Shown here: positions 30,278-38,408 of the stretch, in pieces
Position numbering within the stretch: position 1 is the first letter of the stretch
How the letters are laid out: the number at the start of each line of letters is the position of its first letter
Notes under the pieces: model-generated
Databases searched by the model: none
The model's input: only the letters and a program-made list of their open reading frames with translations
What the model was told of the DNA's origin: nothing
Assembly: GCF_000400735.1 (NCBI RefSeq)
Contig: NZ_KE007376.1
Location: 1-42,854 of the forward strand
Length of the DNA: 42,854 bases
DNA from: Acinetobacter tandoii DSM 14970 = CIP 107469
GTDB lineage: Bacteria; Pseudomonadota; Gammaproteobacteria; Pseudomonadales; Moraxellaceae
Direction: 5' to 3'
Position numbers and translations under genes: made by a program

Positions 30278-31102
30278 ATGGACAATTTAAAAATAGCAAC
30301 ACACTTTATGGTTTCTGATGGAGTATTTGAACAGCATGCTCTTTATCTAACAGAAACAGAAAATGGAAAATATGTAGTATTTTTTTCTGAAGAAGACTCT
30401 CAAATTAGACTTCAAATTTTAGAAGATTTTTTAGCACCTTATGATAGCTATACCACATATCGTTATTCAGATAATAAGAGACTATATGATGACATCACAG
30501 TTCTGAATAGAGCCCTAACAGCCTTGGATAAACCAGAAGATTTACCTCATTTTTGTAGTGGGGAAGAATTTGTCGAATGGTGCTTTATGGGAGAACCTTT
30601 AGAAGGGAATTTGGTTGTGTCAGGAATCCATATTAAGGCATCAAGAGGATTGTATGACCATCATGGAATTTATCTTGGAAACTTCAATGGTACAGATTTA
30701 GTTGCTCATTATAGCGGATTCTCAGAACCTCTTAAGAAAGGCGAAATCACTATTACATCGTTGGAGGAATTCCAAGGTGATGCAGACACTCTGTATCACA
30801 TTCAATACTCTCCTGAAGTTGTTGCCTACTCCAAGTTTGAGATTGTGGATCGTGCACGAAGTAGGTTGGATGAAAATAGCTATAACCTGTTTACCAATAA
30901 TTGTGAGCACTTTGCTGTTTGGTGCATTACAGGTGAACACAGAAGTGAACAAGTTGAAAAAGTAAAAGAGCACGTGACGACAACTACTACTACAATTATT
31001 GGTTTACGCATGATGTATGCAGGTTGGGGAATGTATACAGCAACTACAGCCACAACTGCTGCATTAGGTATTTCAAGGGCACTGTTGCAAATAGTGATTT
31101 GA
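30278..31102 (+). CDS. Tandem LRAT/NlpC-like domain protein, 3' end altered by an IS6 element
   Basis: 274 residues from ATG 30278 (AAGGGAGAG ribosome site; the upstream frame overlaps hsdS and is not needed). Two copies of one LRAT-like papain-fold domain are visible. Residues 5-110 (FEQHALYL, H20; SGEEFVEWCFMGEP) have Gly95 where the nucleophile should be. Residues 115-225 (YDHHGIYLG, H129; TNNCEHFAVWCITGEH, C209) keep the catalytic His and Cys. A hydrophobic C-terminus (IIGLRMMYAGWGMY...) may anchor it in the membrane. The last eight codons belong to the IS. The family includes thioester-forming acyltransferases and amidases; its role beside hsdS is unknown. Confidence 0.75.
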   Translation: MDNLKIATHFMVSDGVFEQHALYLTETENGKYVVFFSEEDSQIRLQILEDFLAPYDSYTTYRYSDNKRLYDDITVLNRALTALDKPEDLPHFCSGEEFVEWCFMGEPLEGNLVVSGIHIKASRGLYDHHGIYLGNFNGTDLVAHYSGFSEPLKKGEITITSLEEFQGDADTLYHIQYSPEVVAYSKFEIVDRARSRLDENSYNLFTNNCEHFAVWCITGEHRSEQVEKVKEHVTTTTTTIIGLRMMYAGWGMYTATTATTAALGISRALLQIVI

Positions 31103-31897
31103 GTCGATGATGTTCCCTTTAAAAAGTACTTAGAGACCGAAAACCCTGTTGATTAGACACACTTCACCCTGAGGCTGACCATAATAAAATGACGATGCTT
31201 GTCCTTTACGTAGTGCACGCATGACTTCAATACCTTTAATTGTGGCATAAGCAGTCTTCATAGATTTAAATCCTAATGTGGCCCTGATGATTCGCTTTAA
31301 CTTACCATGATCACATTCAATGACATTATTTTTATACTTAATCTGCCTGTGCTCAATATCTACTGGACATTTTCCTTCTCGCTTTAATCGTGATAAAGCA
31401 TGGCCATAGGTCGCTGCTTTATCTGTATTGATGACCCGTGGAATTTGCCATTTTTTCACCGTATTGAAGATCTTTCCTAGAAAACTATAGGCTGATTTAC
31501 TGTTCCGTCTAGCGGAAAGGTAAAAGTCAATCGTATGACCCCGTTGATCAACTGCACGATACAGGTAAGTCCATCGCCCCTTCACTTTGATATAAGTCTC
31601 ATCCATATGCCATGAATGTAAATCTGTAGGATTACGCCAATACCAGCGTAACCGTTTTTCCATTTCTGGAGCATAACGCTGAACCCAACGATAAATTGTA
31701 CTGTGATCCACATTTATGCCTCGTTCAGCGAGCATTTCTTGAAGTTCACGATAGCTGATGCCATATTTACAATACCAACGAACAGCCCAAAGAATGATTT
31801 CACCTTGAAAGTGCCGACCGTGGAAGGGATTCATCTGCTGTATCTCGAAATAAATAAGATATTTAGCTTATCATGTCAGCCTATTTGCAACAGTGCC
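31078..31897 (-). mobile_element. Complete IS6-family insertion sequence (IS1006/IS1008-like), 820 bp
   Basis: Both ends carry GGCACTGTTGCAAATAG as terminal inverted repeats (31078 onward, and reversed to 31897) and one complete transposase gene lies between. The flanking eight bases differ (ATTTCAAG left, GCAAGGAA right), so there is no target duplication, which suggests replicative or recombination history between copies. An identical 5' end occurs in the opposite orientation at 42346. Confidence 0.93.
31130..31834 (-). CDS. tnpA: IS6-family DDE transposase
   Basis: 234 residues, full length. N-terminal helix-turn-helix (GISYRELQEMLAERGINVDH, STIYRWVQRYAPEM) and DDE core: DETYIKVKGRWTYLYRAVD (first D), INTDKAATYGHAL (second D) and the E in VIECDHGKLKRIIRATLG. 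IS6 elements move by replicative or targeted conservative cointegration and often bracket resistance islands. The gene starts 63 bp inside the right terminal repeat. Confidence 0.95.
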   Translation of the reverse strand: MNPFHGRHFQGEIILWAVRWYCKYGISYRELQEMLAERGINVDHSTIYRWVQRYAPEMEKRLRWYWRNPTDLHSWHMDETYIKVKGRWTYLYRAVDQRGHTIDFYLSARRNSKSAYSFLGKIFNTVKKWQIPRVINTDKAATYGHALSRLKREGKCPVDIEHRQIKYKNNVIECDHGKLKRIIRATLGFKSMKTAYATIKGIEVMRALRKGQASSFYYGQPQGEVCLINRVFGL

Positions 31898-31967
31898 GCA
31901 AGGAATTGCTTTAGCATTAGAAATGCTTTAATTAGTACAACAGACCTTATCTGGATTTTTATTGACC

Positions 31968-32897
31968 ATGGCTCATTCCCACACACATGAGACATCACAT
32001 TACGGTACGGCCTTTGCTATCGGTATTGTATTGAACTTGGGCTTTGTTTTAATTGAAGCATTCTATGGCTGGCAAACCGACTCCATGGCCTTGCTGGCTG
32101 ATGCGGGCCATAACTTAACCGATGTCGGTGGATTACTTCTGGCATGGGCAGCCTATAGCGTAGCGCGTATTCACTCCAATCGTCGACATACTTATGGTTG
32201 GCAAAAAGCCTCGATTCTGGCCAGTTTTACTAATGCCGTGCTGATCCTCTTTGCGATGTTTTCTCTAGGCTGGGAATCTATACAACGGATTCAGTCTCCC
32301 AGCCCTGTAGCGGCAGTCACCGTTATGATCGTCGCTGCAATCGGTGTGGTAGTGAATTTGAGCACCGCCCTTTTGTTTCTTAAAAACAGTCAGCATGATT
32401 TGAATATCAAAGGTGCCTTTCTGCATATGGCGGCAGATGCCGTTGTTTCGGTCGGCGTAGTGGTCGCGGGGGCCTTATATTTATGGCAGGGCTGGTTATG
32501 GATTGACGCTGTGGTAGGTTTGATTATCGCCATTATTATTATTTTGGGAACATTTTCCTTGTTCCGCCAATCCTTACACTTGCTCTTTGATGGTGTGCCC
32601 GATCAGATTAACCTTTTAGAAGTCAGGAACTGCTTACTCAATATTCCGAGCGTTGTGGATCTGCATGATTTACACATCTGGAGTATGAGTACCCTGGAAA
32701 ATGCACTCACGGTGCATGTGGTTTATGATGACAACTTACAAACTGCGAATACCTTACTTGCAGAAATTACCGAAGCTTTACATCATCATTTTGATCTCAA
32801 ACATGTGACGGTGCAGCTGGAATCGATCGCTTATGCTGAAGGTTGTGAAATGAAACTTAAACCACATTATACTTCTAGCCAATCCTTGTTGAAATAA
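31968..32897 (+). CDS. czcD: Cation diffusion facilitator (CzcD/ZitB-type zinc/cobalt/cadmium efflux)
   Basis: 309 residues from ATG 31968. It exports divalent metal from the cytoplasm in exchange for protons. A His-rich start (AHSHTHETSHYG) is followed by six membrane spans; TM2 has the metal site HNLTD within LLADAGHNLTDVGGLLLAW and TM5 the matching HMAADAVVSVG, the HxxxD pairs usual for zinc and cadmium. The C-terminal cytoplasmic ferredoxin-like domain has VVDLHDLHIWSMSTLENALT. It is 70 bp from the IS end, so its native promoter may have been lost or replaced by one in the IS. Confidence 0.92.
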   Translation: MAHSHTHETSHYGTAFAIGIVLNLGFVLIEAFYGWQTDSMALLADAGHNLTDVGGLLLAWAAYSVARIHSNRRHTYGWQKASILASFTNAVLILFAMFSLGWESIQRIQSPSPVAAVTVMIVAAIGVVVNLSTALLFLKNSQHDLNIKGAFLHMAADAVVSVGVVVAGALYLWQGWLWIDAVVGLIIAIIIILGTFSLFRQSLHLLFDGVPDQINLLEVRNCLLNIPSVVDLHDLHIWSMSTLENALTVHVVYDDNLQTANTLLAEITEALHHHFDLKHVTVQLESIAYAEGCEMKLKPHYTSSQSLLK

Positions 32898-32929
32898 AGT
32901 CTCAGAATCATATATTTCATATTGCGCAT

Positions 32930-32946
32930 ATTCGGATATTCATATA
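32930..32946 (+). promoter_or_regulatory. Candidate ArsR operator before arsC
   Basis: ATTCGGATATTCATATA shares 14 of 17 bases with ATGCGGATATGTATATA at 35783-35799 in front of the second arsR. Shared sites suggest that one ArsR controls both promoters. Confidence 0.5.
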
Positions 32947-32977
32947 TAACCAAGCTATTCTTTTAAGGATAACTCTC

Positions 32978-33412
32978 ATGGATCAAATGCCGAAAGTGCA
33001 AATTTATCATAACCCTGCCTGTGGCACTTCACGTAATACCCTGGCTTTAATTCGTAATGCGGGCATTGAACCTGAAGTGATTGAATATCTGGTCACCCCC
33101 CCTTCAAAAGATCAGTTGATCAAACTGATTCAGGATTCTGGCTTAAGCGTTCGTGAAGTGTTACGTAAGAATGTGGATCCTTATACCGAGTTGAATCTGG
33201 ATGATGCAAGTTGGACCGATGAAAAACTCATTGATGCCATGCTTGAACATCCGATCCTGATTAACCGTCCACTGGTAGTTACGGATCTCGGAACACGTTT
33301 ATGCCGTCCATCGGAAGTAGTGCTGGACATCCTGCCTTTGCCACAATTAAAAGCTTTTGCCAAAGAAGATGGTGAAGTCATCATTGATGAACAGGGCAAT
33401 CGCGTAAAATAA
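32978..33412 (+). CDS. arsC: Arsenate reductase, glutaredoxin-dependent ArsC family
   Basis: 144 residues. Thioredoxin-fold protein with the catalytic C15 in IYHNPACGTSRNTLAL, and the arginines of the arsenate site in LRKNVDPYTELNL and LINRPLVVTDLGTRLCRPSE. It reduces arsenate to arsenite using glutathione and glutaredoxin. Good ribosome site (AAGGAT). A terminator follows at 33430-33458, so it is probably a single-gene unit. A second, unrelated arsenate reductase of the phosphatase type lies at 36152. Confidence 0.94.
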   Translation: MDQMPKVQIYHNPACGTSRNTLALIRNAGIEPEVIEYLVTPPSKDQLIKLIQDSGLSVREVLRKNVDPYTELNLDDASWTDEKLIDAMLEHPILINRPLVVTDLGTRLCRPSEVVLDILPLPQLKAFAKEDGEVIIDEQGNRVK

Positions 33413-33429
33413 AGCATTATTCACTGAAG

Positions 33430-33458
33430 AAAAGCTCAACTCTGTTGGGCTTTTTTTT
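33430..33458 (+). terminator. Rho-independent terminator
   Basis: AAAAGCTCAAC and GTTGGGCTTTT around TCT, followed by TTTT, behind arsC. Confidence 0.85.
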
Positions 33459-33498
33459 TACAGAAAAAAACACATTGACAGCCATCAATATAATTTAG

Positions 33499-33518
33499 AT
33501 ACTCAATATTATAAGTAT
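33499..33518. promoter_or_regulatory. Inverted repeat before the first arsR
   Basis: ATACT and AGTAT separated by ten bases, about 18 bp upstream of the TTG start; typical place for ArsR/SmtB autorepression. Confidence 0.4.
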
Positions 33519-33535
33519 GTTACGGAAAATCTTAA

Positions 33536-33823
33536 TTGGATCATGAACAAGCGACTTCTCTTTATAAAGTTTTGACGGATGCTACCCGTCTCAAGATCTT
33601 ACAGATGCTACAGACAGGGGAATGTTGCGCATGCGAATTGTTGCAAAATCTTGCCATTACCCAGTCTACTTTATCGCATCACATGAAGTGTTTGACTGAA
33701 TCGGGTCTGGTCAAAGGAAGAAAAGACGGACGCTGGATACGCTATTCACTGAATCCCATCCGTGCTGAAGAACTGTCTCTATTTACACAAGCACTATTAT
33801 TCCCCCAAGACCAGGAGATTTAA
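33536..33823 (+). CDS. arsR: ArsR/SmtB-family metalloregulator (first copy)
   Basis: 95 residues from a TTG start (GGAAA upstream; the nearby ATG is out of frame). Winged helix with the alpha-3 metal motif GECCACELLQ, similar to the ELCVCDL arsenite site, and recognition helix ITQSTLSHHMKCLTESGLV. It represses until arsenite or antimonite binds the cysteines. Its stop codon abuts the ATG of the permease gene, giving an arsR-permease-thioredoxin-like operon. Confidence 0.92.
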   Translation: MDHEQATSLYKVLTDATRLKILQMLQTGECCACELLQNLAITQSTLSHHMKCLTESGLVKGRKDGRWIRYSLNPIRAEELSLFTQALLFPQDQEI

Positions 33824-34843
33824 ATGGATCAAATAATTGCCCTCTTTGCTTGGCTGAATGATGTGCTGCTTAAAATGACCTGGCTCTCGGATGGTGTACG
33901 CTGGCTGGTCGAAAATGTCTTCGGTTTATCGGTCGCGACCCGGCTTGGTGGCAGTATTCACTTCTTTATCTATGATGTCTTCAAGATCTTTATTCTGCTC
34001 TCGGTCCTGATCTATACTCTGTCATATATCCAGAGTTATTTTCCGCCTGAACGTACCAAGCAGATTTTAGGCCGAATGACCGGGATTAAAGCCAATATAA
34101 TGGGGGCCTTACTCGGCACCATTACCCCATTTTGTTCCTGTTCCTCGATTCCGCTGTTTATCGGTTTTACCCGTGCCGGATTGCCTGTGGGGGTGACCTT
34201 TTCATTTCTGATTTCATCTCCGTTAGTCGATCTAGCTTCAATTATTTTATTGGCCAGTATTTTTAACTGGAAAATCGCCATGATCTATGTGCTACTGGGT
34301 TTAGTGCTGGCGGTACTGGGCGGCTCATTGATTAGCTTTTTAAAAATGGAAAAGTATGTGGCTGAGTTTGTCACCCATAATGGTGCCATTCAGGGAGAAG
34401 AAGATTTTAGTATGACGGCTAAACAGCGACGCGAGTTCGCTTGGGAGCAAGTAGTAGAAATTTTTAAAAAGGTCTGGTTGTATGTACTGATCGGGGTAGG
34501 TATTGGTGCGGCGATTCATAACTGGATTCCTGAACAATGGATTACCGCCTTACTCGGCCAGGAACACTGGTATTCTGTGTTAATCGCTACGGTCGTTGGT
34601 ATACCGATGTACGCGGATATCTTTGGTACCCTGCCGATTGCGGAAGCGTTGGTAGGCAAAGGTGTAGGGTTGGGTACGGTCTTGGCCTTTATGATGGCGG
34701 TGACCGCGCTTTCCTTGCCTTCCTTGATCCTGTTAAAACAGGTGGTGAAACTTCCTTTACTTAGCCTGTTTGTTGGTATCGTATTTGTCGGGATTTTGGT
34801 CATCGGCTACAGTTTAAATAGTTTTGGTTACTGGTTTTTATAA
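33824..34843 (+). CDS. arsP: ArsP-like (DUF318/UPF0718) membrane permease
   Basis: 339 residues with about eight membrane spans. The hallmark TPFCSCSSIPLFIGFTRAGL, with clustered cysteines, is that of DUF318 permeases such as ArsP and the SO_0444 family. ArsP exports trivalent methylated or aromatic arsenicals. Mirror-image motif halves (SFLISSPLVDLASI and VGIPMYADIFGTLPIAEAL) indicate an internal duplication. It is located between arsR and a small CxxC protein, the standard arrangement of this group. Organoarsenical or metal efflux is inferred from family and context. Confidence 0.87.
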   Translation: MDQIIALFAWLNDVLLKMTWLSDGVRWLVENVFGLSVATRLGGSIHFFIYDVFKIFILLSVLIYTLSYIQSYFPPERTKQILGRMTGIKANIMGALLGTITPFCSCSSIPLFIGFTRAGLPVGVTFSFLISSPLVDLASIILLASIFNWKIAMIYVLLGLVLAVLGGSLISFLKMEKYVAEFVTHNGAIQGEEDFSMTAKQRREFAWEQVVEIFKKVWLYVLIGVGIGAAIHNWIPEQWITALLGQEHWYSVLIATVVGIPMYADIFGTLPIAEALVGKGVGLGTVLAFMMAVTALSLPSLILLKQVVKLPLLSLFVGIVFVGILVIGYSLNSFGYWFL

Positions 34844-34862
34844 AACGTTTGGAGAATAAAAC

Positions 34863-35102
34863 ATGCAAATTAAAGTCGTAGGTACAGGCTGCCGTAAATG
34901 TAAGGCGCTCTTGGCGGCAACAGAAGAAGCAGTCCAAAGCACGGGTGTGCAAGCGGACATTGAATATGTCACGGATATGATGAAAATTGCGGAAACAGGC
35001 CTGTTAAGCACGCCAGGTCTGATTATTGATAATAAAATCGTTTCTAGCGGTAAGGTGCTGGAAGCTCAAGCCGTAGCGGAGCTGATTGAGAAAAATAAAT
35101 AA
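34863..35102 (+). CDS. Small thioredoxin-like redox-active disulfide protein
   Basis: 79 residues, single thioredoxin-fold unit with VVGTGCRKCKALL (C10, C13) and the cis-Pro region LLSTPGLIIDNKIVSSG. Such proteins commonly follow DUF318 permeases, where they may hand over or reduce the substrate. GGAG ribosome site; 19 bp behind the permease. A terminator closes the operon at 35124-35156. Confidence 0.88.
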   Translation: MQIKVVGTGCRKCKALLAATEEAVQSTGVQADIEYVTDMMKIAETGLLSTPGLIIDNKIVSSGKVLEAQAVAELIEKNK

Positions 35103-35123
35103 GCCCAAAATGCATTTTCTTTA

Positions 35124-35156
35124 AAAAAACCAGTAGCTCAGACTACTGGGTTTTTT
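35124..35156. terminator. Rho-independent terminator between convergent genes
   Basis: AAAAAACCAGTAG, loop CTCAGA, CTACTGGG with one bulged G, then TTTTTT. A- and T-runs on both sides suit both the thioredoxin-like gene and the facing uspA. Confidence 0.82.
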
Positions 35157-35208
35157 ATGGCGTGAACTGAAATTATGTCAGTTATTGCTTAACGATTAAT
35201 ACGGGTAC

Positions 35209-35637
35209 TTAGGACAACTTTAATACCTCTTCAGCCACACTACCTAAAGCCAGTTTCTGAATGCCTTTTCGTCCATGCGATCCCATCACAATCAGTGAAG
35301 CAGCCAGTTCTTCAGAGAGACTGACAATAGTTTGCGCAGACACTTCAGCTTTGACGAGTTTGGTTTCAACCTCACGTGCACCTGAATCGACCGAGAGTTT
35401 TTGTGCATCGGCCAAGGCCTTTGTTGCATTACCACACGCTTCATCAAAAAACTTTTTCATCGTTGTTGCATCTGCACCAAAGTAATAAAAATCGGTATTG
35501 GCAAACGGATTTTCTTCGACAATACTGATGACAATCAGCTTGCTGTCCAGGGCATTTGCCATAATGGCGGCCTCTCTGACTGCTGCAAGTGCCTGATCAG
35601 AACCGTCAATCGGCACTAAAATATTTTTATCAGTCAT
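35209..35637 (-). CDS. uspA: Universal stress protein UspA family
   Basis: 142 residues. NILVPIDGSDQALAAVREAA at the start and the ATP-binding pattern GSHGRKGIQKLALGSVAEEVL (G-x2-G-x9-G-S) at the end are both intact, so an ATP-binding Usp is expected. It lies on the opposite strand between two ars operons. The role in metal resistance is not known; it is a frequent companion on such islands. Confidence 0.92.
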   Translation of the reverse strand: MTDKNILVPIDGSDQALAAVREAAIMANALDSKLIVISIVEENPFANTDFYYFGADATTMKKFFDEACGNATKALADAQKLSVDSGAREVETKLVKAEVSAQTIVSLSEELAASLIVMGSHGRKGIQKLALGSVAEEVLKLS

Positions 35638-35782
35638 TCGATATTCCTTAAATTTTCTAATCGTTAAAATTTTCTTTATTCATAACACAGCCGAGAAAAG
35701 CGGACAATTTTTTAAATTGACCTCTTTCAAACCACATTATAATCCTTCCTTTATCATTTTTAACTTATACTATTTACTGTAT

Positions 35783-35799
35783 ATGCGGATATGTATATA
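35783..35799 (+). promoter_or_regulatory. Candidate ArsR operator before the second arsR
   Basis: ATGCGGATATGTATATA, 26 bp upstream of the ATG at 35825, similar to the element at 32930-32946. Confidence 0.5.
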
Positions 35800-35824
35800 T
35801 TTGCATAATAGAATGGGAGCAGCT

Positions 35825-36145
35825 ATGGACCACGTTCAGTTTTTTAAATGTTTATCCGATGAGACACGTCTCAGTATTGTCATGTTGATTGCTGAAAATG
35901 AAGAGCAATGCGTCTGTGATCTGACGGACAAATTGCAAGTGAGCCAACCCAAGATTTCACGGCATTTGGCTTTGTTGCGCTCTAGTGGTTTGTTGAATGA
36001 CCGTCGTCAAAGTCAGTGGGTGTATTACAGCATCAATCCGCAATTACCGGCGTGGTGTTTTGAAATTCTGGATGCTCTCAAACACAGCCAATCTCCGATT
36101 TCCCTTTCCACATCTGCTCTGCCGATTCAGAGCCATTGCGAGTAA
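35825..36145 (+). CDS. arsR: ArsR-family arsenite-responsive repressor (second copy)
   Basis: 106 residues from ATG 35825 with a GGGAG ribosome site (an upstream ATG at 35717 extends the frame into promoter sequence and is rejected). The helix-3 arsenite motif is EEQCVCDLTDKL (CVC), and the recognition helix VSQPKISRHLALLRSSGLL, as in classical ArsR. It heads the operon with the phosphatase-type arsC six bases downstream, then acr3 and arsH. Confidence 0.94.
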   Translation: MDHVQFFKCLSDETRLSIVMLIAENEEQCVCDLTDKLQVSQPKISRHLALLRSSGLLNDRRQSQWVYYSINPQLPAWCFEILDALKHSQSPISLSTSALPIQSHCE

Positions 36146-36151
36146 GTTTTT

Positions 36152-36622
36152 ATGAAGTTTTTATTTTTGTGCACCGGTAACAGTTGCCGCAGCATTCTCT
36201 CTGAAGTTCTGTTTAACAGCCGTGCGCCTGAAGGCTGGATCGCTTACAGTGCGGGCAGCAAACCATCAGGTCAGGTGCATCCTTTAACGATTAAAACCTT
36301 GCAGAATCTGGGTTTATCTACCGAAGGCTTATCGAGCAAAACCATTGATGCCTGCGAGCAATATGAGCCAGAAGTCGTGATTACGGTATGCGATTCAGCT
36401 GCACAGGAAGCCTGCCCATTGTATTTGGGTGGCGCAATCAAGGCACATTGGGGCTTGTCTGATCCTTCACATCTGGACTTACCTGAAGAAGAAAAATTAC
36501 AGGCGTTCTTGACCACTGTGGATCACATCAACAAGCGTTTAGATGCGTTCTTCGCTTTAGATGCAAAAAACTTGAGCCGTCCAGAGCTCATTGCTGAAAT
36601 CAATAAAATTTCTCATATTTAA
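36152..36622 (+). CDS. arsC: Arsenate reductase, low-molecular-weight phosphatase type
   Basis: 156 residues. P-loop LCTGNSCRS with C7 and R13; general acid D104 in HWGLSDPSH; and the redox pair C80 and C88 (ITVCDSAAQEACPL) that relays the disulfide to thioredoxin. This corresponds to the S. aureus-type thioredoxin-coupled ArsC. Its presence together with trxB at 38409 fits that electron source. It is the second gene in the ars operon, 11 bp before acr3. Confidence 0.94.
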   Translation: MKFLFLCTGNSCRSILSEVLFNSRAPEGWIAYSAGSKPSGQVHPLTIKTLQNLGLSTEGLSSKTIDACEQYEPEVVITVCDSAAQEACPLYLGGAIKAHWGLSDPSHLDLPEEEKLQAFLTTVDHINKRLDAFFALDAKNLSRPELIAEINKISHI

Positions 36623-36633
36623 TCGAGCACATT

Positions 36634-37674
36634 ATGTCTAAACAAGGATTATCCTTTTTAGATCGCAACCTGACGCTATGGATTTTTGTGGCCATGGCAT
36701 TGGGTGTTGCGATTGGGGTGTTTTTTCCGCAAGCATCGACAGCACTGGATGCCATGAGTGTGAACTCGGTCAATCTGCCGATTGCGATTGGTCTGATTCT
36801 GATGATGTACCCCCCGTTGGCCAAAGTGGACTACGCGACCCTGCCACAGGTTTTTCACGATAAAAAGACTCTGACTTTATCACTGGTACAAAACTGGCTG
36901 ATTGCACCGGTACTGATGTTTGTGCTGGCCATCGTCTTTCTCAGTGATTATCCGGAATACATGACCGGCCTGATCCTGATCGGTTTGGCACGCTGTATTG
37001 CGATGGTACTGATCTGGAACGGCCTGGCTTGTGGTGATAACCAATACGGTGCCGCACTGGTGGCGTTTAACAGTATCTTCCAGATTGTTTTCTTTAGTAG
37101 TTATGCCTGGTTCTTCCTGACTTATTTGCCACCATTTTTTGGGGTAGAAGGTCATGTGATTAATGTGGATTTCTGGACCATTGCCAATGCCGTCTTGATC
37201 TACCTGGGTATTCCTTTCCTGATGGGTTTCCTGACGCGTATTTCATTGGTCAAAGCCAAAGGTCTGGATTGGTATCAGACGAAATTCCTGCCAAAAATTG
37301 GCCCACTCAGCTTGCTGGCTTTATTGTTCACCATCGTGGCGATGTTTAGTTTAAAAGGCGCTGATGTAGTGAGCTTGCCTTTAGATGTATTGCGTATTGC
37401 GATTCCACTAACGATTTACTTTGTACTGATGTTCTTTGTCAGCTTCTTTATGAGTAAATGGATGGGCAATGATTATCCAAAAACCACCGCGATTTCCTTT
37501 ACTGCTGCGGGCAATAACTTCGAGTTGGCTTTGGCTGTTGCAATCGCCACGTTTGGTCTGGCTTCTCCGATTGCCTTTACCACCATTATTGGTCCATTGG
37601 TTGAAGTACCGGTGTTAATTGCCTTGGTGAGCGTATCTTTATGGCTGAAGAAAAAATATTATCCAAATAGTTAA
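36634..37674 (+). CDS. acr3: Acr3-family arsenite efflux permease
   Basis: 346 residues with ten predicted spans. LTLWIFVAMALGVAIGVFFP opens the protein; the conserved TM4 cysteine (C121) is in IGLARCIAMVLIWNGLACGD, and the TM9 glutamate in TAAGNNFELALAVAIATFG. Acr3 exports arsenite with the proton motive force and is unrelated to ArsB. The gene has its own ribosome site and lies between arsC and arsH. Confidence 0.95.
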   Translation: MSKQGLSFLDRNLTLWIFVAMALGVAIGVFFPQASTALDAMSVNSVNLPIAIGLILMMYPPLAKVDYATLPQVFHDKKTLTLSLVQNWLIAPVLMFVLAIVFLSDYPEYMTGLILIGLARCIAMVLIWNGLACGDNQYGAALVAFNSIFQIVFFSSYAWFFLTYLPPFFGVEGHVINVDFWTIANAVLIYLGIPFLMGFLTRISLVKAKGLDWYQTKFLPKIGPLSLLALLFTIVAMFSLKGADVVSLPLDVLRIAIPLTIYFVLMFFVSFFMSKWMGNDYPKTTAISFTAAGNNFELALAVAIATFGLASPIAFTTIIGPLVEVPVLIALVSVSLWLKKKYYPNS

Positions 37675-37684
37675 GAGGCAGAAT

Positions 37685-38389
37685 ATGACACTCCCAAATC
37701 TTGAATCTGATCTTTTGCCGACGCCTACATTTGCTGAGGTACAAGCCAAAGAACTGACCCATCCCCCACGGATGTTATTGCTGTATGGCTCAAACCGAGA
37801 ACGCTCGTACAGTCGTCTTGCAGTGACGGAAGCAGGTCGTATTTTGGAGCGGTTTGGCTGTGAAGTAAAAATCTTTCATCCCAAAGGTTTACCTTTGCCG
37901 GAAGATGGTGATCTGGAACATCCTAAAGTCAAGGAACTGCATGAATTGCTAGCATGGTCTGAAGGCATGGTCTGGTGTTCACCTGAGCGGCATGGTTCGA
38001 TGAGTTCGATCTTTAAAGCGCAAATTGACTGGATTCCACTAGCAGCGGGAGCCATTCGTGCGACTCAGGGCAAAACCCTGGCACTGATGCAGGTCAGTGG
38101 TGGCTCACAGTCTTTCAATAGCGTCAACCAGATGCGAATCTTGGGGCGCTGGATGCGGATGATCACGATTCCGAATCAGTCTTCTATTCCCAAGGCCTTT
38201 TTGGAATTTGATGAAGAGGGACGCATGAAACCTTCGTCCTTATATGATCGGATTGTCGATGTGATGGAGGAACTGTATAAGTTCACCTTGCTGACCCGCG
38301 GACAAAGCGCGTACCTCACGGATCGTTACTCGGAGCGTAAGGAATCGGCTGAAGAGCTGTCTAAGCGTGTCAATCAACGTAACATCTAA
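37685..38389 (+). CDS. arsH: ArsH, NADPH-dependent FMN organoarsenical oxidase
   Basis: 234 residues, flavodoxin-like. FMN-binding LLYGSNRERSYSRLAVTEAG and WCSPERHGSMSSIFKAQIDW are diagnostic of ArsH. The enzyme oxidises trivalent methylated and aromatic arsenicals to less toxic pentavalent forms. It is 11 bp behind acr3 in the same operon. Full length with the usual tail (LTDRYSERKE). Confidence 0.94.
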   Translation: MTLPNLESDLLPTPTFAEVQAKELTHPPRMLLLYGSNRERSYSRLAVTEAGRILERFGCEVKIFHPKGLPLPEDGDLEHPKVKELHELLAWSEGMVWCSPERHGSMSSIFKAQIDWIPLAAGAIRATQGKTLALMQVSGGSQSFNSVNQMRILGRWMRMITIPNQSSIPKAFLEFDEEGRMKPSSLYDRIVDVMEELYKFTLLTRGQSAYLTDRYSERKESAEELSKRVNQRNI

Positions 38390-38408
38390 TCTGTTAGAGA
38401 ATATAAAA

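Noticed and set aside
35717..35824. Longer N-terminus for the second ArsR
   Set aside because: The extension covers the promoter and the shared operator-like element, while ATG 35825 has a GGGAG site and gives a normal ArsR length.
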